A stretch of DNA of 64,000 nucleotides from Tautonia rosea (lineage in GTDB: Bacteria > Planctomycetota > Planctomycetia > Isosphaerales > Isosphaeraceae): positions 124,001-188,000 of the forward strand of contig NZ_JABBYO010000010.1 of the NCBI RefSeq assembly GCF_012958305.1, written 5' to 3'. The notes under the pieces are model-generated. The model was not told the DNA's origin, made no database searches, and saw only the letters and a list, made by a program, of their open reading frames with translations. The translations under genes were made by a program, and so were the position numbers. This document shows positions 1-9,238 of the stretch, in pieces (the first letter of the stretch is position 1; every line of letters starts with the position of its first letter).

Positions 1-1
1 T

Positions 2-436
2 CCTCCCGGCTGGGACCTCTGGGCCAAGGGACCGACGAACTTCTGGAAAGCGAACTGTGTGCCTCTGGAGGGGATCATCGAAACATGGTGGCTCCCTTAC
101 ACGTTCACCTTCAACTGGAAGCTTGTTGAACCGGGGGAGGTGACGTTTGCGAAGGGAGAGGCCATTGGTCAGATCCTTCCCGTGCCTCATCAAACGTTTG
201 CCGAGGCGCGGGCGATCGAGGAACCGCTGAGCGTCGAGCCCGAATTGATGTCCCAGATGGCCTCCTGGCGCGATGAGCGGCAGCGGAGATCAGGCCAGCG
301 GCATCAAAATCACCTGATGTACCGCAAGGCCCAGGATGTCGATGGGCACCTCGTCCGGGTGCCCGTGCCTCCGGTGGGTCCTCGATCTTGCTCAACCGCA
401 ACCGACTCGCCCGAGGATCCCCAGGCCGAGCGTTGA
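2..436 (+). CDS. DUF6065-like protein, 5' end outside the window
   Basis: The reading frame is open from the left edge (PPGWDLWAKGPTNFWK, then PLEGIIETWW and FTFNWK) to a TGA at 434-436, so only the C-terminal 144 residues are present. The aromatic-rich PPGW...PLEGIIET...FTFNWK pattern and the following EKGE/QILPVPH-type segment match what I know of the DUF6065 family, whose function is not established. An internal ATG at position 59 exists, but the coding signal clearly continues upstream of it. The last 30 residues (after the Arg-rich stretch) look like a variable tail. No neighbour gives a functional clue. Family assignment is from memory of the conserved pattern. Confidence 0.65.
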   Translation, partial: PPGWDLWAKGPTNFWKANCVPLEGIIETWWLPYTFTFNWKLVEPGEVTFAKGEAIGQILPVPHQTFAEARAIEEPLSVEPELMSQMASWRDERQRRSGQRHQNHLMYRKAQDVDGHLVRVPVPPVGPRSCSTATDSPEDPQAER

Positions 437-722
437 GGCTGGGCCTCGGCCGTTTGCTCGTTTCGGACCAGGGCTCGCTGGCGTTTTGACAGCCTCAAGC
501 CAGCGGGTTAGGCTACAACGATCGCGCGTCCTCCGACGCGCTGCGCGGGCATCCGCCCCTCGGGGTTTGATTTCGGTTGGGTTGACGGTCCGGCACTCAC
601 AGACCGGGCGGTTTTGCACGATCGGAGCCGGTTCCCGAGTGCGAGATGCACCACGCGGTCATCGGGAGCTGATCACGCTGGGGGCAGGGACTGGCCCGAT
701 TCCGACCGAGGGGCCAGAGCCA

Positions 723-1985
723 ATGGCGACGACGAGCAAAGTGCACGTGACATGTCCCGGCTGTTCGCGGGTCCTTCGCGTCCCCCGCGAATTTCTCGGC
801 CGACGGGCAGAGTGCAAGTACTGTGATGCGCCCCTCACGCTCGTTGAGGATCCCCCTGCCACGGACCAGTCCGAAGCCGCCTCGATCGACGCGATTTCTG
901 AGGCGGACCACCGGCCCGCCTCGGTTGATGGTCCCACGTCCGATCCGGCTCAGGAGGCTCTGCTCGCCGAGCGAGACGCCCTGATGGCCGACCGGGATGC
1001 TCTTCAGGCGAAGATCGATGCGGTGAAGGCCGAGGCAACGACCATGCTGGACGATCTGATCGCCCGGCACGAACTAACCCTGGCCGAGCTGAACGCCGAT
1101 CGAACTCGGCTCGCCAACGAGCTGAAATCGCAACAGCAGGAGGCCGATCGCCTTCGGAACACCCTGATCACCGAGCGCGACACCCTACGCAACGAACGCG
1201 ACGCCCTGCTCGATCGGACCGATCGTCTCCAGGCCGAAGCGGCCGAGGCCGCCGATGCCCTGGAGGCCCTTCGCAACGAGGCCGAGGCCGATCGGGTTCG
1301 TCTGGCCGGCGAGCATGAGACCACTCGGACCGAGGCCGATCGTCGGCTGGCCGAGCTGACGGCTCAACTCTCCTCCTCCCGGACCGAGGTCGAGCAAGGC
1401 GTCCGAGATCGCGATGCCCTGCGGGCCGAGCTGGAGACCGTGAGTGATCAGCTCACGCAGGCCGAGTCTGCGCTGCGAAACCTGGAGCGTCAGCATGCCG
1501 ACGCTCAGGTCCAGGCGAGGACTCAGATCGATCGCCTGACCACCGAACGGGATGACGCCCTTCGCTCCGGAGCCTCGGCCACCGAGCGCGGCAAGGCCCT
1601 GGCCGCGCAGCTTCAGCAGCTTCAATCCGATCGTGATGCCCTGGCCGACCGCCTGCAAGCGCTTCAATCAGATCGGGACACGCTGGCGGCCGATCGCGAG
1701 GCGACGGAAAAGGCCCTGACTCAAGCCCGGCGAGACGCCGAGGAGGCTGCCGCCTCTCACGAGCACGATCTGGCCGAGGCGGCCCGGGCCCTCGAAGCCG
1801 AGCAAGGCCGATCGCAATCGCTCCGCAGCGAGGTCGCCGATCTGACCGACGCTCGCAACACGCTTCGGGAGGAGTTGACCTCGGCCCAGGCACAGATCAA
1901 GGTGCTCGACGCACAGCTGACCCAGGCCCAGACCTCCAGTTACCAGCTTCGAGCGTTGCTTCGCCGCATCGGATTGCCGTTCTGA
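723..1985 (+). CDS. zinc-ribbon protein with a long coiled coil
   Basis: A 420-residue protein. Residues 8-40 form a small zinc ribbon (HVTCPGCSRVLRVP, then CKYC), the type found at the N-terminus of many planctomycete regulatory or structural proteins. From about residue 75 almost to the end it is heptad-rich coiled coil with repeated RDAL, AERD, LQAE and DRDAL units, rich in Glu, Arg, Asp, Ala and Leu. There is no signal peptide or membrane segment, so it is probably cytoplasmic. The start at 723 is chosen because the zinc ribbon begins right after it; the open frame extends to 336, but that part has no coding character and overlaps the preceding gene. The role is unknown; a scaffold or SMC-like structural function is only a guess. 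It is convergent with the rtcA gene. Confidence 0.75.
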   Translation: MATTSKVHVTCPGCSRVLRVPREFLGRRAECKYCDAPLTLVEDPPATDQSEAASIDAISEADHRPASVDGPTSDPAQEALLAERDALMADRDALQAKIDAVKAEATTMLDDLIARHELTLAELNADRTRLANELKSQQQEADRLRNTLITERDTLRNERDALLDRTDRLQAEAAEAADALEALRNEAEADRVRLAGEHETTRTEADRRLAELTAQLSSSRTEVEQGVRDRDALRAELETVSDQLTQAESALRNLERQHADAQVQARTQIDRLTTERDDALRSGASATERGKALAAQLQQLQSDRDALADRLQALQSDRDTLAADREATEKALTQARRDAEEAAASHEHDLAEAARALEAEQGRSQSLRSEVADLTDARNTLREELTSAQAQIKVLDAQLTQAQTSSYQLRALLRRIGLPF

Positions 1986-2040
1986 TCGCGGGAGGAAGAG
2001 GGGGCCCATTCCTTGGTTCCGGCAAGGGTGAGCCGGTCGA

Positions 2041-3177
2041 TCAGGACCCGCGATCGCCGATGACGACCCGACCAGGGCCGTCGTCGGGCTCGTCGAGGGT
2101 GATCCGACGATCGAGAAACGCGGCGACGGTCCGAATGTTGGTTCGCAGGTGCTCGGTGACGTGGGAAACGGTGTAGAGGCTCCGGCCTTCGGCCAGGGCG
2201 AGCGGTAGCACGAGCTGATCGGCGCTATGGGCATCAACCGCCCCCTGGCCGGGCGCGTGCAAATGGTCGAGCAGCTCGGCCACGGCCTCGGCGGCGACCT
2301 CCTCGGCCGGTTTCCCGCGGGCACCGAGGCCGACGAACGTACTCGGCGGGGTGTCGCCGTCGTGTTCAAGCACCAGGGCGAGGGCGGCTCCCGGAGCCGG
2401 GCCAGACCACTCGGCCAGGTCGATGGCGATCTCGGCGTCGATGCCTGCCTCGTTCAGCAAGGCGACGGCACGGTCTCGCATCCGGTCGGCCACCCGTCGC
2501 GACCCCAGCTTGCAGGCCCCGGCGACCCCCGAGATCCTCAGGAGAGCCCCCCGGCTCTCGGCGATCAAGGGCCGAGGGTTCCCGTGTTCGATCCAGGCGT
2601 CGAGCCTCCCGCCGCCCTGCGGGTAGAAGCCGGCCTCGGGCATCGCCAGGGCGAGGTCGAGTCCCATGAGCTTGAGGTACGCCCTCCAGGTCCGGTCGAG
2701 GAACGGAAAGGAGGGGGCCTTCAGGTTGAAGGTGCCGCCGGTCAACGACACCCGGACGCCACGATCGGCGCGCAAGGCGATGGGCAAGGCCAGTGTTTGC
2801 AGGACGAGGCAGGTAGACCCCGCCGTGCCGATATCGATGTCCAGGTCGGCCGGCTCGAACGGACGGGGGCGAAAGGTCAGGGCCTGCGAGCCGACGGCCG
2901 CTCCTTGCACGGTCGCCCCCGAGAGCTTCGCAGCGGCCATCACGGCCGATCGGTGCTGCGGTCGCAGGCCCGGTCGGTCGCGATTGGCCCGGATCCGGGA
3001 AATCCGGAAGGGTCGGCCGGTGAGCATCGCCAGCGTCAGGGCGGTTCGAAGGATCTGCCCGCCCCCTTCCCCATCGGCGCCGTCCAGTTCGACCAAGCGG
3101 TTCGAGGAGGACCGGATCGGGAAGTCGTCGGAGGGCTTCGGCGAGGGGGGCGAGTCGTGATCGTGGGTGCTGTCCAT
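2041..3177 (-). CDS. rtcA: RNA 3'-terminal phosphate cyclase
   Basis: RtcA converts an RNA 3'-phosphate to a 2',3'-cyclic phosphate using ATP, through a covalent AMP-histidine intermediate. The 378-aa protein has the family's N-terminal motif (ELDGADGEGGGQILRTAL), the GGGR-type glycine stretch (FYPQGGGRLDAW), the ADQLVLPLALAEG segment and TEHLRTNI near the C-terminus. The His in TEHL (about residue 343) sits where the adenylated catalytic His is found in E. coli RtcA. The length is close to the family's usual 340. The start at 3177 leaves a 25-residue Pro/Ser/Asp-rich tail before the domain; a longer frame back to 3339 looks non-coding. No rtcB or rtcR is nearby, so this is an orphan copy. 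Confidence 0.9.
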   Translation of the reverse strand: MDSTHDHDSPPSPKPSDDFPIRSSSNRLVELDGADGEGGGQILRTALTLAMLTGRPFRISRIRANRDRPGLRPQHRSAVMAAAKLSGATVQGAAVGSQALTFRPRPFEPADLDIDIGTAGSTCLVLQTLALPIALRADRGVRVSLTGGTFNLKAPSFPFLDRTWRAYLKLMGLDLALAMPEAGFYPQGGGRLDAWIEHGNPRPLIAESRGALLRISGVAGACKLGSRRVADRMRDRAVALLNEAGIDAEIAIDLAEWSGPAPGAALALVLEHDGDTPPSTFVGLGARGKPAEEVAAEAVAELLDHLHAPGQGAVDAHSADQLVLPLALAEGRSLYTVSHVTEHLRTNIRTVAAFLDRRITLDEPDDGPGRVVIGDRGS

Positions 3178-3444
3178 CGGGGCAAACCTCGGAAGCGGGG
3201 GCGGGGCCGGGCCGCTCCTTCGGCTCGCGGTCAGGCGATGGGGCCCAACGGTCGGTCCATGCCCCGCGTGCGACCGCCAGCGCCGGGCCGGCCCGATCGC
3301 CGCGTCGTCATCCCCGGTCGGAGTCGGCGTCCATTCCATTCGATGCGCTCCCTGGTCATCCGGTTCGCAATCGGTCGTGCCGAGGCCGAAGGGGATTGAG
3401 GTGGTCTGCGACCACCGATGACGCGATGAGCCGCCGCCGGGAGG

Positions 3445-4401
3445 TTACTCCTGGCGGGCCGATCCGCTGGCGTTGCCGTTCCCGACGCCGAGTTCAGTCG
3501 GATCGACGCGGCGGAGATTACTGGGAGGGGTGATGGGCTCGACCCAGGGAATCTCGGTTGGGCCGGTTGCGGCGGCCCAGATGAACACGACCGTCTGAAG
3601 CAATCGGTCGCTCTTGGGCTCGGGCTTGGTAAAGAGGAAGTGCCCGAGGCTTCCCGGCCGGTCGGGCCAGCAGCCGAGAATGAGCACCTGCTCCGGCTCA
3701 AGCGTGAGCTTGGCGGTCAGATCCCGGAAGCTTTCTTCTTGCTTCCCTTCCCGCATGATGAACTGCTCGGGCTCGAAAGGCCCGAGGTTCTCGGCCGGGG
3801 CGTAGCGCATCTGGTCTGAGCCGTGGTGAATCTCCGGCACCACCCGCATCGCCATGCCGCCGTCGGCCTGCGAGGCCGAAACCCGCATGGCCCCTCGGAC
3901 CAACTCGTAGTCTCGACCGACCGCGCCGTTGCCAAGACTCAGAAAGAGGGTCTTGTGCGGGGCCGCCTCGTCCGGGCCGAGCATGATCGGCGTGGCATGA
4001 CCATCGGGCACGGCCACGATGGTCGGGTCGATTCGCTGCCCGACGGGAGCCTCGGGGCTGAGCATCTCCTCGATTTCGGGAGGAAAAACGGTATCGACGA
4101 CCGCCACCCGCAAGCCGTTGGCTTCCAGCCGCTGCCGCTGCTCGGGGGGAATGACATGCTCGTCGGCCGCCGTCCAGACGATCTCTCGCAGCTCCGGATC
4201 GTCGATCGGCCGCGTGGCGATCATCACCTTCAGGGCAATGCGACGAGGTGCGAGCAGGTCGACCAGCTGATCGTTGCCCATCCCGCCCAGCGACACGCCC
4301 GAGCGATCCGTCTCGGCCGGCGACTTGATCAGAGAACAGCCGACGGCCATCGACACCGCGGCGATCGTCGAACAGGCCAGAGCCCAGAGGTTGCGATCCA
4401 T
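3445..4401 (-). CDS. conserved-looking lipoprotein of unknown function
   Basis: A 318-aa protein starting MDRNLWALACSTIAAVSM and carrying a lipobox ending in AVGC at about residue 22, so it is probably a lipid-anchored envelope protein. The mature part has no motif I recognise: it contains a segment reading APRRIALKVMIATRPIDD, an HHGSDQMRYAP stretch and a C-terminal part with FIWAAATGP. The start at 4401 is the one that yields a proper lipoprotein signal; the open frame continues to 4659 without coding character. It is transcribed divergently from the DUF1559 gene at 4712. I see nothing that assigns an enzymatic role. Confidence 0.7.
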   Translation of the reverse strand: MDRNLWALACSTIAAVSMAVGCSLIKSPAETDRSGVSLGGMGNDQLVDLLAPRRIALKVMIATRPIDDPELREIVWTAADEHVIPPEQRQRLEANGLRVAVVDTVFPPEIEEMLSPEAPVGQRIDPTIVAVPDGHATPIMLGPDEAAPHKTLFLSLGNGAVGRDYELVRGAMRVSASQADGGMAMRVVPEIHHGSDQMRYAPAENLGPFEPEQFIMREGKQEESFRDLTAKLTLEPEQVLILGCWPDRPGSLGHFLFTKPEPKSDRLLQTVVFIWAAATGPTEIPWVEPITPPSNLRRVDPTELGVGNGNASGSARQE

Positions 4402-4711
4402 CGGCGGAGTCCTTTCCGCTCGGTGATTCTGGCAGTGCGGACGGCTCGGCTCGGTTCGGCTCGACCCGGCTCGATCCACAAGGCCCGGAACGCCCGGTCC
4501 ATCCCCGGCGTCTCGCGATTTGCGGACTCTAGGCAACCTGCCTTGTCCTGTCAATCGCGACCTTCGGGGGGAGCTTCGCGGACAGATCGGAGAACGCTTC
4601 TGGCCGGGGCCGGTGCCATCGGCTAAAGTTAATGACGTAATGTGCAGCGCCGAAGGCATCCTCTCCCCGGCAAGCGTTTCGATGAACCCTCACCTGCCTC
4701 TCGGGGTGACG

Positions 4712-5758
4712 ATGCCCGCCCAACTCTGCGTCCGGTCGAGGTCTGTTCGGCGTCAACGCGTGCGCGACGCTTCAGGGCGCTGGCAATCGCCGAGCCTGAG
4801 ATTGGCGCGTTGCCCCGGCTTTACCCTGATCGAGCTGCTGGTGGTTATCGCCATCATCGGCGTGTTGATCGCCTTGCTTTTGCCCGCCGTGCAATCGGCC
4901 CGAGAGGCCGCCCGACGTGCCCAGTGTGCCAACAACCTGAAGCAGCTTGGCATCGCCCTGCACAGCTACCAGAGTGTGCACCGGACGTTGCCTCCAGGAC
5001 GAGTTCGCAGCCAGGTGGATGGCCTCGGCCTGGTCTTCTCCACGTTTGCACAAATGCTTCCTCAGCTTGATCACGGGCCGCTGTTCAACGCGATCAACTT
5101 CGACCTGAACGCCGATCGTGGCATCGGCTTTCTGGAGAACGACACCGCCCGGCGGACTCGGGTGGCGGCCTATCTGTGCCCGAGCGATACCCCCTCGCTC
5201 TTTGACCGGGAGGAACAGTCTCCCCTGAACTATCAGATCAACGTCGGTACGCGCCATTCGGTGATTGAGAATAACGGTCTCTTCTTCGAGAACTCCCGCG
5301 TGCGATGGGCCGACCTCCGGGACGGCTCGTCACAAACGGCAATGCTCAGCGAGTTATTCCGAGGCGACGGCGTTCGGTCGAACTGGGTGGTTGAGGTTGT
5401 CGACGCTCCGCTCGTCTCGTATGAGGAAACCTGTGCGCCGCATCATCCCGGTCTGCCGAGAGCCCGAGGCAATCGCTGGATTTACGCCGCGCCGAATCAC
5501 ACGATGTATAGCCATCACCGCCCCCCCAACGACCCCAGCCCCGACTGCCGCACCGGCAACCCCTTCGGCGACGCGTCGAATGCCGAGTGGAATCTGCTCG
5601 CCCTCGACGGTGCCGCTCGAAGCCGCCACCCGGGCGGCGTCAACCTGCTTCTGGCCGACGGCTCGGTGCGGTTCGTGAGCAGTACGGTGGCGATCCCGGT
5701 CTGGAACGGGCTCGGCACTCGGGCCGGCGGCGAGGTGATCTCCGCCGGCTCCTTCTGA
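4712..5758 (+). CDS. DUF1559 protein with pilin-like N-terminus
   Basis: A 348-aa protein with a prepilin-type cleavage and methylation motif ([19 protein letters not shown], about residues 36-54) followed by [17 protein letters not shown], then a beta-rich body ending in [17 protein letters not shown]. That is the standard architecture of the DUF1559 (SBP_bac_10-like) family, hugely expanded in planctomycetes; these proteins are probably exported by a type II/IV pilin-like route and assembled outside the cell. The stretch before the motif is unusually long and Arg-rich ([12 protein letters not shown]), so the start is uncertain: ATG at 4682, ATG at 4712 and GTG at 4760 are all in frame. 4712 has a weak GGGG upstream. 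A second family member lies at 7618. Confidence 0.85.
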   Translation: MPAQLCVRSRSVRRQRVRDASGRWQSPSLRLARCPGFTLIELLVVIAIIGVLIALLLPAVQSAREAARRAQCANNLKQLGIALHSYQSVHRTLPPGRVRSQVDGLGLVFSTFAQMLPQLDHGPLFNAINFDLNADRGIGFLENDTARRTRVAAYLCPSDTPSLFDREEQSPLNYQINVGTRHSVIENNGLFFENSRVRWADLRDGSSQTAMLSELFRGDGVRSNWVVEVVDAPLVSYEETCAPHHPGLPRARGNRWIYAAPNHTMYSHHRPPNDPSPDCRTGNPFGDASNAEWNLLALDGAARSRHPGGVNLLLADGSVRFVSSTVAIPVWNGLGTRAGGEVISAGSF

Positions 5759-5769
5759 GTCGAACCCGG

Positions 5770-5809
5770 GACGACGGGGGGCGCGGGCCGAGGAGCGGGC
5801 GCCGTCGTC
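5770..5809. terminator. hairpin between convergent genes
   Basis: The arms gacgacgg-ggg-gcgc (5770-5784) and gcgccgtcgtc (5799-5809) pair except for a three-G bulge. The hairpin lies between the stop codons of the convergent genes ending at 5758 and 5821. There is no clear T-run, so it may act as a bidirectional terminator or RNA stabiliser. Confidence 0.45.
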
Positions 5810-5820
5810 TGCGACGGGTG

Positions 5821-7173
5821 TTACCGGGTCGGCGGCGGGTCGACGATCGGGATGGCCGCGGCGGCATGAGCCGAAACGCGGAGGTCCTGATCGCCCTCAG
5901 CCAGCCGAGCAAGGGCCGACGAGGCCGAAATCGCCGCTGGGCCGAACCGGCTCAGGGCGTCGGCCGAGGCGATGCGGACCTCGGCCTCCGGGTCGTCGAG
6001 CGTGGCGATCAGGGCCGTGATCGCCTCTCGGGCGCCTTCAGTCCTTGGCGAGACGACACCGAGCCCCCGGGCCGAGAAGGCTCGAATCATCGGATCGTCG
6101 GAGGCGAGTCTCTCGATCAGGAGAGACGCTCCCTCACCCTCCTCCGACGCGATCGCCTCGGCCAGTTCGGCGCTCTGCGTCTCGTCGGAAACGCCGGCCT
6201 TGATCGCGTCGAGCAAGGTCTGGCGTGCCTCCTCGGTCGACCGGGACGGATCGGCCAGCGCCGCGGCCGAGGCCACGCGGACGTCCTTTGCATCGTCCTC
6301 GGCCGTTGCGGTTCGAAGGGCCTCGGCGGCACCCGGATCGTCGGCCGCGAACGGGCGCAGCGCAGTCGCAGCGGCGGCCCGGACCTCGCCCTCCGGGGCG
6401 TCTGCAAGCGCCGCGATCAGCGTCTCTCGGGCTGTCGAGGTCGTGCTCGGGAACCGGCCGAGCACCGCTGCCAGCAGCGCGCGGTCTTCTGGATCGTCGT
6501 CCCGGTCCATGGCCCTGGTCACGGCCTCGGCCCCGGATTCGGGATCGAGGTCCAGCGGCGCCATGGTCAGACCCATCTGTGAGGCCCGCCGAACGACCTC
6601 CGATTCGTCATCGAGCCCGAGGAGCATGGTTTCGAGATGTTCGGGGTCGGTGATCGGCAGCTCCGACAGCGCCACGTCGGCGTCGTCACGGACGGACATG
6701 GTACTGCTTCTCAGGGCGGCGACCAGGGCCGGTGCGATTCCTTCGGGACGCTCGCCGATGCCGAACATGGCCACGGCCGAGGCATGCCGGACCTCCGGAT
6801 CCGGGTCATTCATGCCGGTGGTCAGGGCCGCGACCGCCTCCCCGACGTCCGCTATGCGATGCCGCCGGATGAGCTGACCGAGCGACCGGGCCGAGGCGGC
6901 GCGGACCCCGGCATCCTCGTCGTTGGCCAGTGCCGAGGCCAGGGGCCCGACGGCCTTCGCCGCCTCGCCGGAGTCGTCCCAGTACCCCATCGCGGCGGCG
7001 GCCTCCCTCCTCGACTCGGGATTGCCGGCCGACAACCCTCCCAGCCCCTTCGAGGCCGGATCCGACGGCCCGCATCCCGGGGACATCAGCAGCAGGAGCA
7101 GCGTCCCGCTGAGGCCCTTGACGACCCATCGCGGCCCGGCCGCCCCGTGTCCTTCGCTTCCTCGGATCTTCAT
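5821..7173 (-). CDS. HEAT-repeat lipoprotein
   Basis: A 450-aa protein. Residues 1-35 form a lipoprotein signal ([14 protein letters not shown], lipid-anchored Cys at about 34). The remainder is a chain of about ten helical repeats of roughly 30-40 residues with the HEAT signature (D-x-x-VR-x-A-S-A-x-x-LG), for example [32 protein letters not shown] and [16 protein letters not shown]. Such armadillo/HEAT solenoids bind proteins and have no catalytic centre. The start at 7173 is set by the signal sequence; the open frame to 7584 adds only low-complexity sequence. It is divergent from the DUF1559 gene at 7618. The partner is unknown; an envelope-anchored scaffold is a reasonable inference. Confidence 0.8.
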   Translation of the reverse strand: MKIRGSEGHGAAGPRWVVKGLSGTLLLLLMSPGCGPSDPASKGLGGLSAGNPESRREAAAAMGYWDDSGEAAKAVGPLASALANDEDAGVRAASARSLGQLIRRHRIADVGEAVAALTTGMNDPDPEVRHASAVAMFGIGERPEGIAPALVAALRSSTMSVRDDADVALSELPITDPEHLETMLLGLDDESEVVRRASQMGLTMAPLDLDPESGAEAVTRAMDRDDDPEDRALLAAVLGRFPSTTSTARETLIAALADAPEGEVRAAAATALRPFAADDPGAAEALRTATAEDDAKDVRVASAAALADPSRSTEEARQTLLDAIKAGVSDETQSAELAEAIASEEGEGASLLIERLASDDPMIRAFSARGLGVVSPRTEGAREAITALIATLDDPEAEVRIASADALSRFGPAAISASSALARLAEGDQDLRVSAHAAAAIPIVDPPPTR

Positions 7174-7617
7174 TCGATTGAACCCCCACTGCTCGATCTC
7201 ACCTGTCACTTGCGATCGACGCCCGCATGTCCTTGCAAAATCAAGCCTTCGGGAAAGCTGTTCTGGTTTAACATTTTTTTGTTGACTTTCCCGTTGCCTT
7301 ATCAAGAGACACCGATCATACTCCTCCATTGCAGATTTCGCATCACGTTGATGGGCCGATTGATCACGTTCGTGATTACTCGGCCGAGTATGTTGTCGGG
7401 ATTCGTGCGTTTCAGCGTCCAGGGTCCGGGGTTGTCCCGGCCCGCGATCCGATTTCGTGCCCTCCAGGCCCGCGAGCCGTCGAGGGAGACGGTCGCCCCG
7501 CGCCCACCCCGGGCCAGGGAGCGACCGGCTTCCGGTTCGAGGGACAGCCGTCGTGCACGTCGGATCCACGCTCTTGTGCATCATGAACTCGTCTCATCAT
7601 CGAATCGCGAGGTATCC
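7174..7617. other. divergent intergenic region, no gene seen
   Basis: A 444-base region between the start codons of the HEAT lipoprotein (minus) and the DUF1559 gene (plus). A stretch at about 7255-7345 is distinctly AT-richer than its surroundings and holds a run of seven T and TTGACT at 7282-7287, so promoters for one or both genes probably lie here. I could not find a convincing -10 at the right spacing on the plus strand. Confidence 0.35.
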
Positions 7618-8616
7618 ATGCGCCTGTCTCGTCATCGATCCGGCTTCACGTTGATCGAGTTGCTGGTGGTCATTGCCATCATCGGCGTCCTGATCGCCCT
7701 GCTGCTGCCGGCGGTCCAGAGTGCCCGCGAGGCGGCCCGTCGGGCCCAGTGCGTGAACAATCTGAAGCAGATTGGCATCGCCGCGCACAACTATCACGAC
7801 ACCGTCGGCGCCTTCCCCTGGGGCCAGGGGCCCCTCGGCTGCAACGACTGGAACCACATCACCTTTATGCTCCCCTACATGGAGCAGGTGCAGGTCTTCA
7901 ACGCCATCAACTTCACCTTCAGCTGGGGCTGCACGGGCCACCCGGCTAACACGACGGCGACCTTCACGCGCCTCAACACGGTGATCTGCCCGTCGGACGA
8001 GAACCGACTGACCTGGCCCTCCGGCCCGAACAGCTACCACGCGAATGCCGGCTCGCTCCCCATCCTCTTCGCCTGGAATGGCATCCGGCCCAACGGCCCC
8101 TTCGGCGCGGTCCCCGAGATGCCGGTGATCCGCATGGCCGACATCCGAGACGGCACCAGCAACACCGCCTTCCACAGCGAGCGTGTCATGGGCATTGGCT
8201 CCGGCAACAATCAGGTGATCGACTTCACCACGCCGACGGCCACGATCGCCCGCGTCCCCGCCGCAACCCGAATGGACGTGCCCGGCCCGTACTGGGAGGC
8301 GTGCAGGGTCTCGGACCCGAGGCTTCCGGGCATCACCCTGGGCAGTGGCCGGCCGGTCGGCTCGCACTGGCACATGGGCAACCCGCAATCCAGCCGATAT
8401 AACCACGTGATGGCGCCCAACACCTGGTCGTGCACCGACGCCGGGGGCAACAACGGCAACGGAGCCCAGACCGCCAGCAGCCGTCACCCGGGCATTGTCA
8501 ATATTCTCTTCGGCGATGGTACGGTCCGAGCCGTCAAGAACACGGTCAACATCGAGGTCTGGTGGGCCATCGGCTCCCGCAACGGCGGCGAGGTCGTCTC
8601 GGCCGACCAGTTCTGA
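7618..8616 (+). CDS. DUF1559 protein with pilin-like N-terminus
   Basis: A 332-aa protein with a short leader (MRLSRHRS), the prepilin motif [19 protein letters not shown] at residues 9-27 and then [17 protein letters not shown], followed by [21 protein letters not shown] and a C-terminal [19 protein letters not shown], all hallmarks of DUF1559. Compared with the copy at 4712 the leader has the normal length, so this start is secure. The body contains two Cys-containing loops (GCNDWNH, WGCTGHP) absent from the other copy. It is expected to be exported and processed at the Gly-Phe bond. It is convergent with the small lipoprotein gene at 8760. Confidence 0.88.
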   Translation: MRLSRHRSGFTLIELLVVIAIIGVLIALLLPAVQSAREAARRAQCVNNLKQIGIAAHNYHDTVGAFPWGQGPLGCNDWNHITFMLPYMEQVQVFNAINFTFSWGCTGHPANTTATFTRLNTVICPSDENRLTWPSGPNSYHANAGSLPILFAWNGIRPNGPFGAVPEMPVIRMADIRDGTSNTAFHSERVMGIGSGNNQVIDFTTPTATIARVPAATRMDVPGPYWEACRVSDPRLPGITLGSGRPVGSHWHMGNPQSSRYNHVMAPNTWSCTDAGGNNGNGAQTASSRHPGIVNILFGDGTVRAVKNTVNIEVWWAIGSRNGGEVVSADQF

Positions 8617-8714
8617 CCCGATCCCAACGGCCGCGATTTGATCCGATCCCATCCGATTTCGAGCATCTCGCCGTGGATCGGATCAGATCGCCCGGGGCTC
8701 CACTTGCCCCGCCA

Positions 8715-8746
8715 CCCTCCGGCCTTTGGCTTGCCTTGCCGGAGGG
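8715..8746. terminator. 9-bp hairpin between convergent genes
   Basis: Perfect inverted repeat ccctccggc (8715-8723) / gccggaggg (8738-8746) with a 14-base loop, placed between the convergent stops at 8616 and 8760. It is probably a shared terminator; no T-run follows on either strand. Confidence 0.5.
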
Positions 8747-8759
8747 ATGCGGGCCATGT

Positions 8760-9143
8760 TCACATCGGCAGGCTGATGTCCTTCCGGTTCTCGCCGGGCT
8801 GGACCTCGAGATAGTCCTCGGTGTCGGCAAGCTCGCGATTGCTCATTGTCTCGGGCGACTCGACCCGGATCCGGTTGCCGCCGATCACCGTCGTGATCGT
8901 ATAGGTGCCGTCCGGGCCGATCGGCGCGTCGCGAAGCGGCACGTCCTTTCTCAGGTGGTTGGACGCGTCGAAGACGATCCGCCCCTGCTTGGGCGTCTTG
9001 CCGTGGATCGTGACCGTGCCGGTGACCGTCGCCTCGGTCGTTGACGTCTCGACCGGCGGCTTCCCCGACCCGCAGCCGATGACCACTCCCCCAACGAGGG
9101 CGGCCGACGCCAACTGGATCCATCGTCGATTCGGGACTCGCAT
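8760..9143 (-). CDS. small lipoprotein, carboxypeptidase-regulatory-like fold
   Basis: A 127-aa protein with a lipoprotein signal (ALVGGVVIGCGSG, lipid Cys at about 24) and a mature part of about 100 residues reading TVTGTVTIHGKTPKQG...RIVFDAS and ending ENRKDISLPM. A TGTV.x.G.P...G.I.F pattern followed by PIGPDGTYTI matches the carboxypeptidase-regulatory-like beta-sandwich domain, very common in single-domain planctomycete lipoproteins. These have no enzymatic activity of their own and presumably bind other envelope components. The gene is monocistronic, about 95 bases downstream of larA on the same strand. Confidence 0.75.
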   Translation of the reverse strand: MRVPNRRWIQLASAALVGGVVIGCGSGKPPVETSTTEATVTGTVTIHGKTPKQGRIVFDASNHLRKDVPLRDAPIGPDGTYTITTVIGGNRIRVESPETMSNRELADTEDYLEVQPGENRKDISLPM

Positions 9144-9238
9144 GGGTGTTCCTCTCGCTGATCCGGATCGCCCGGCACCGATGCCGGGGCATGTCGAACA
9201 TCAATCGTCGCAAAGATCTTTCGGGAAAACAAGCGAGT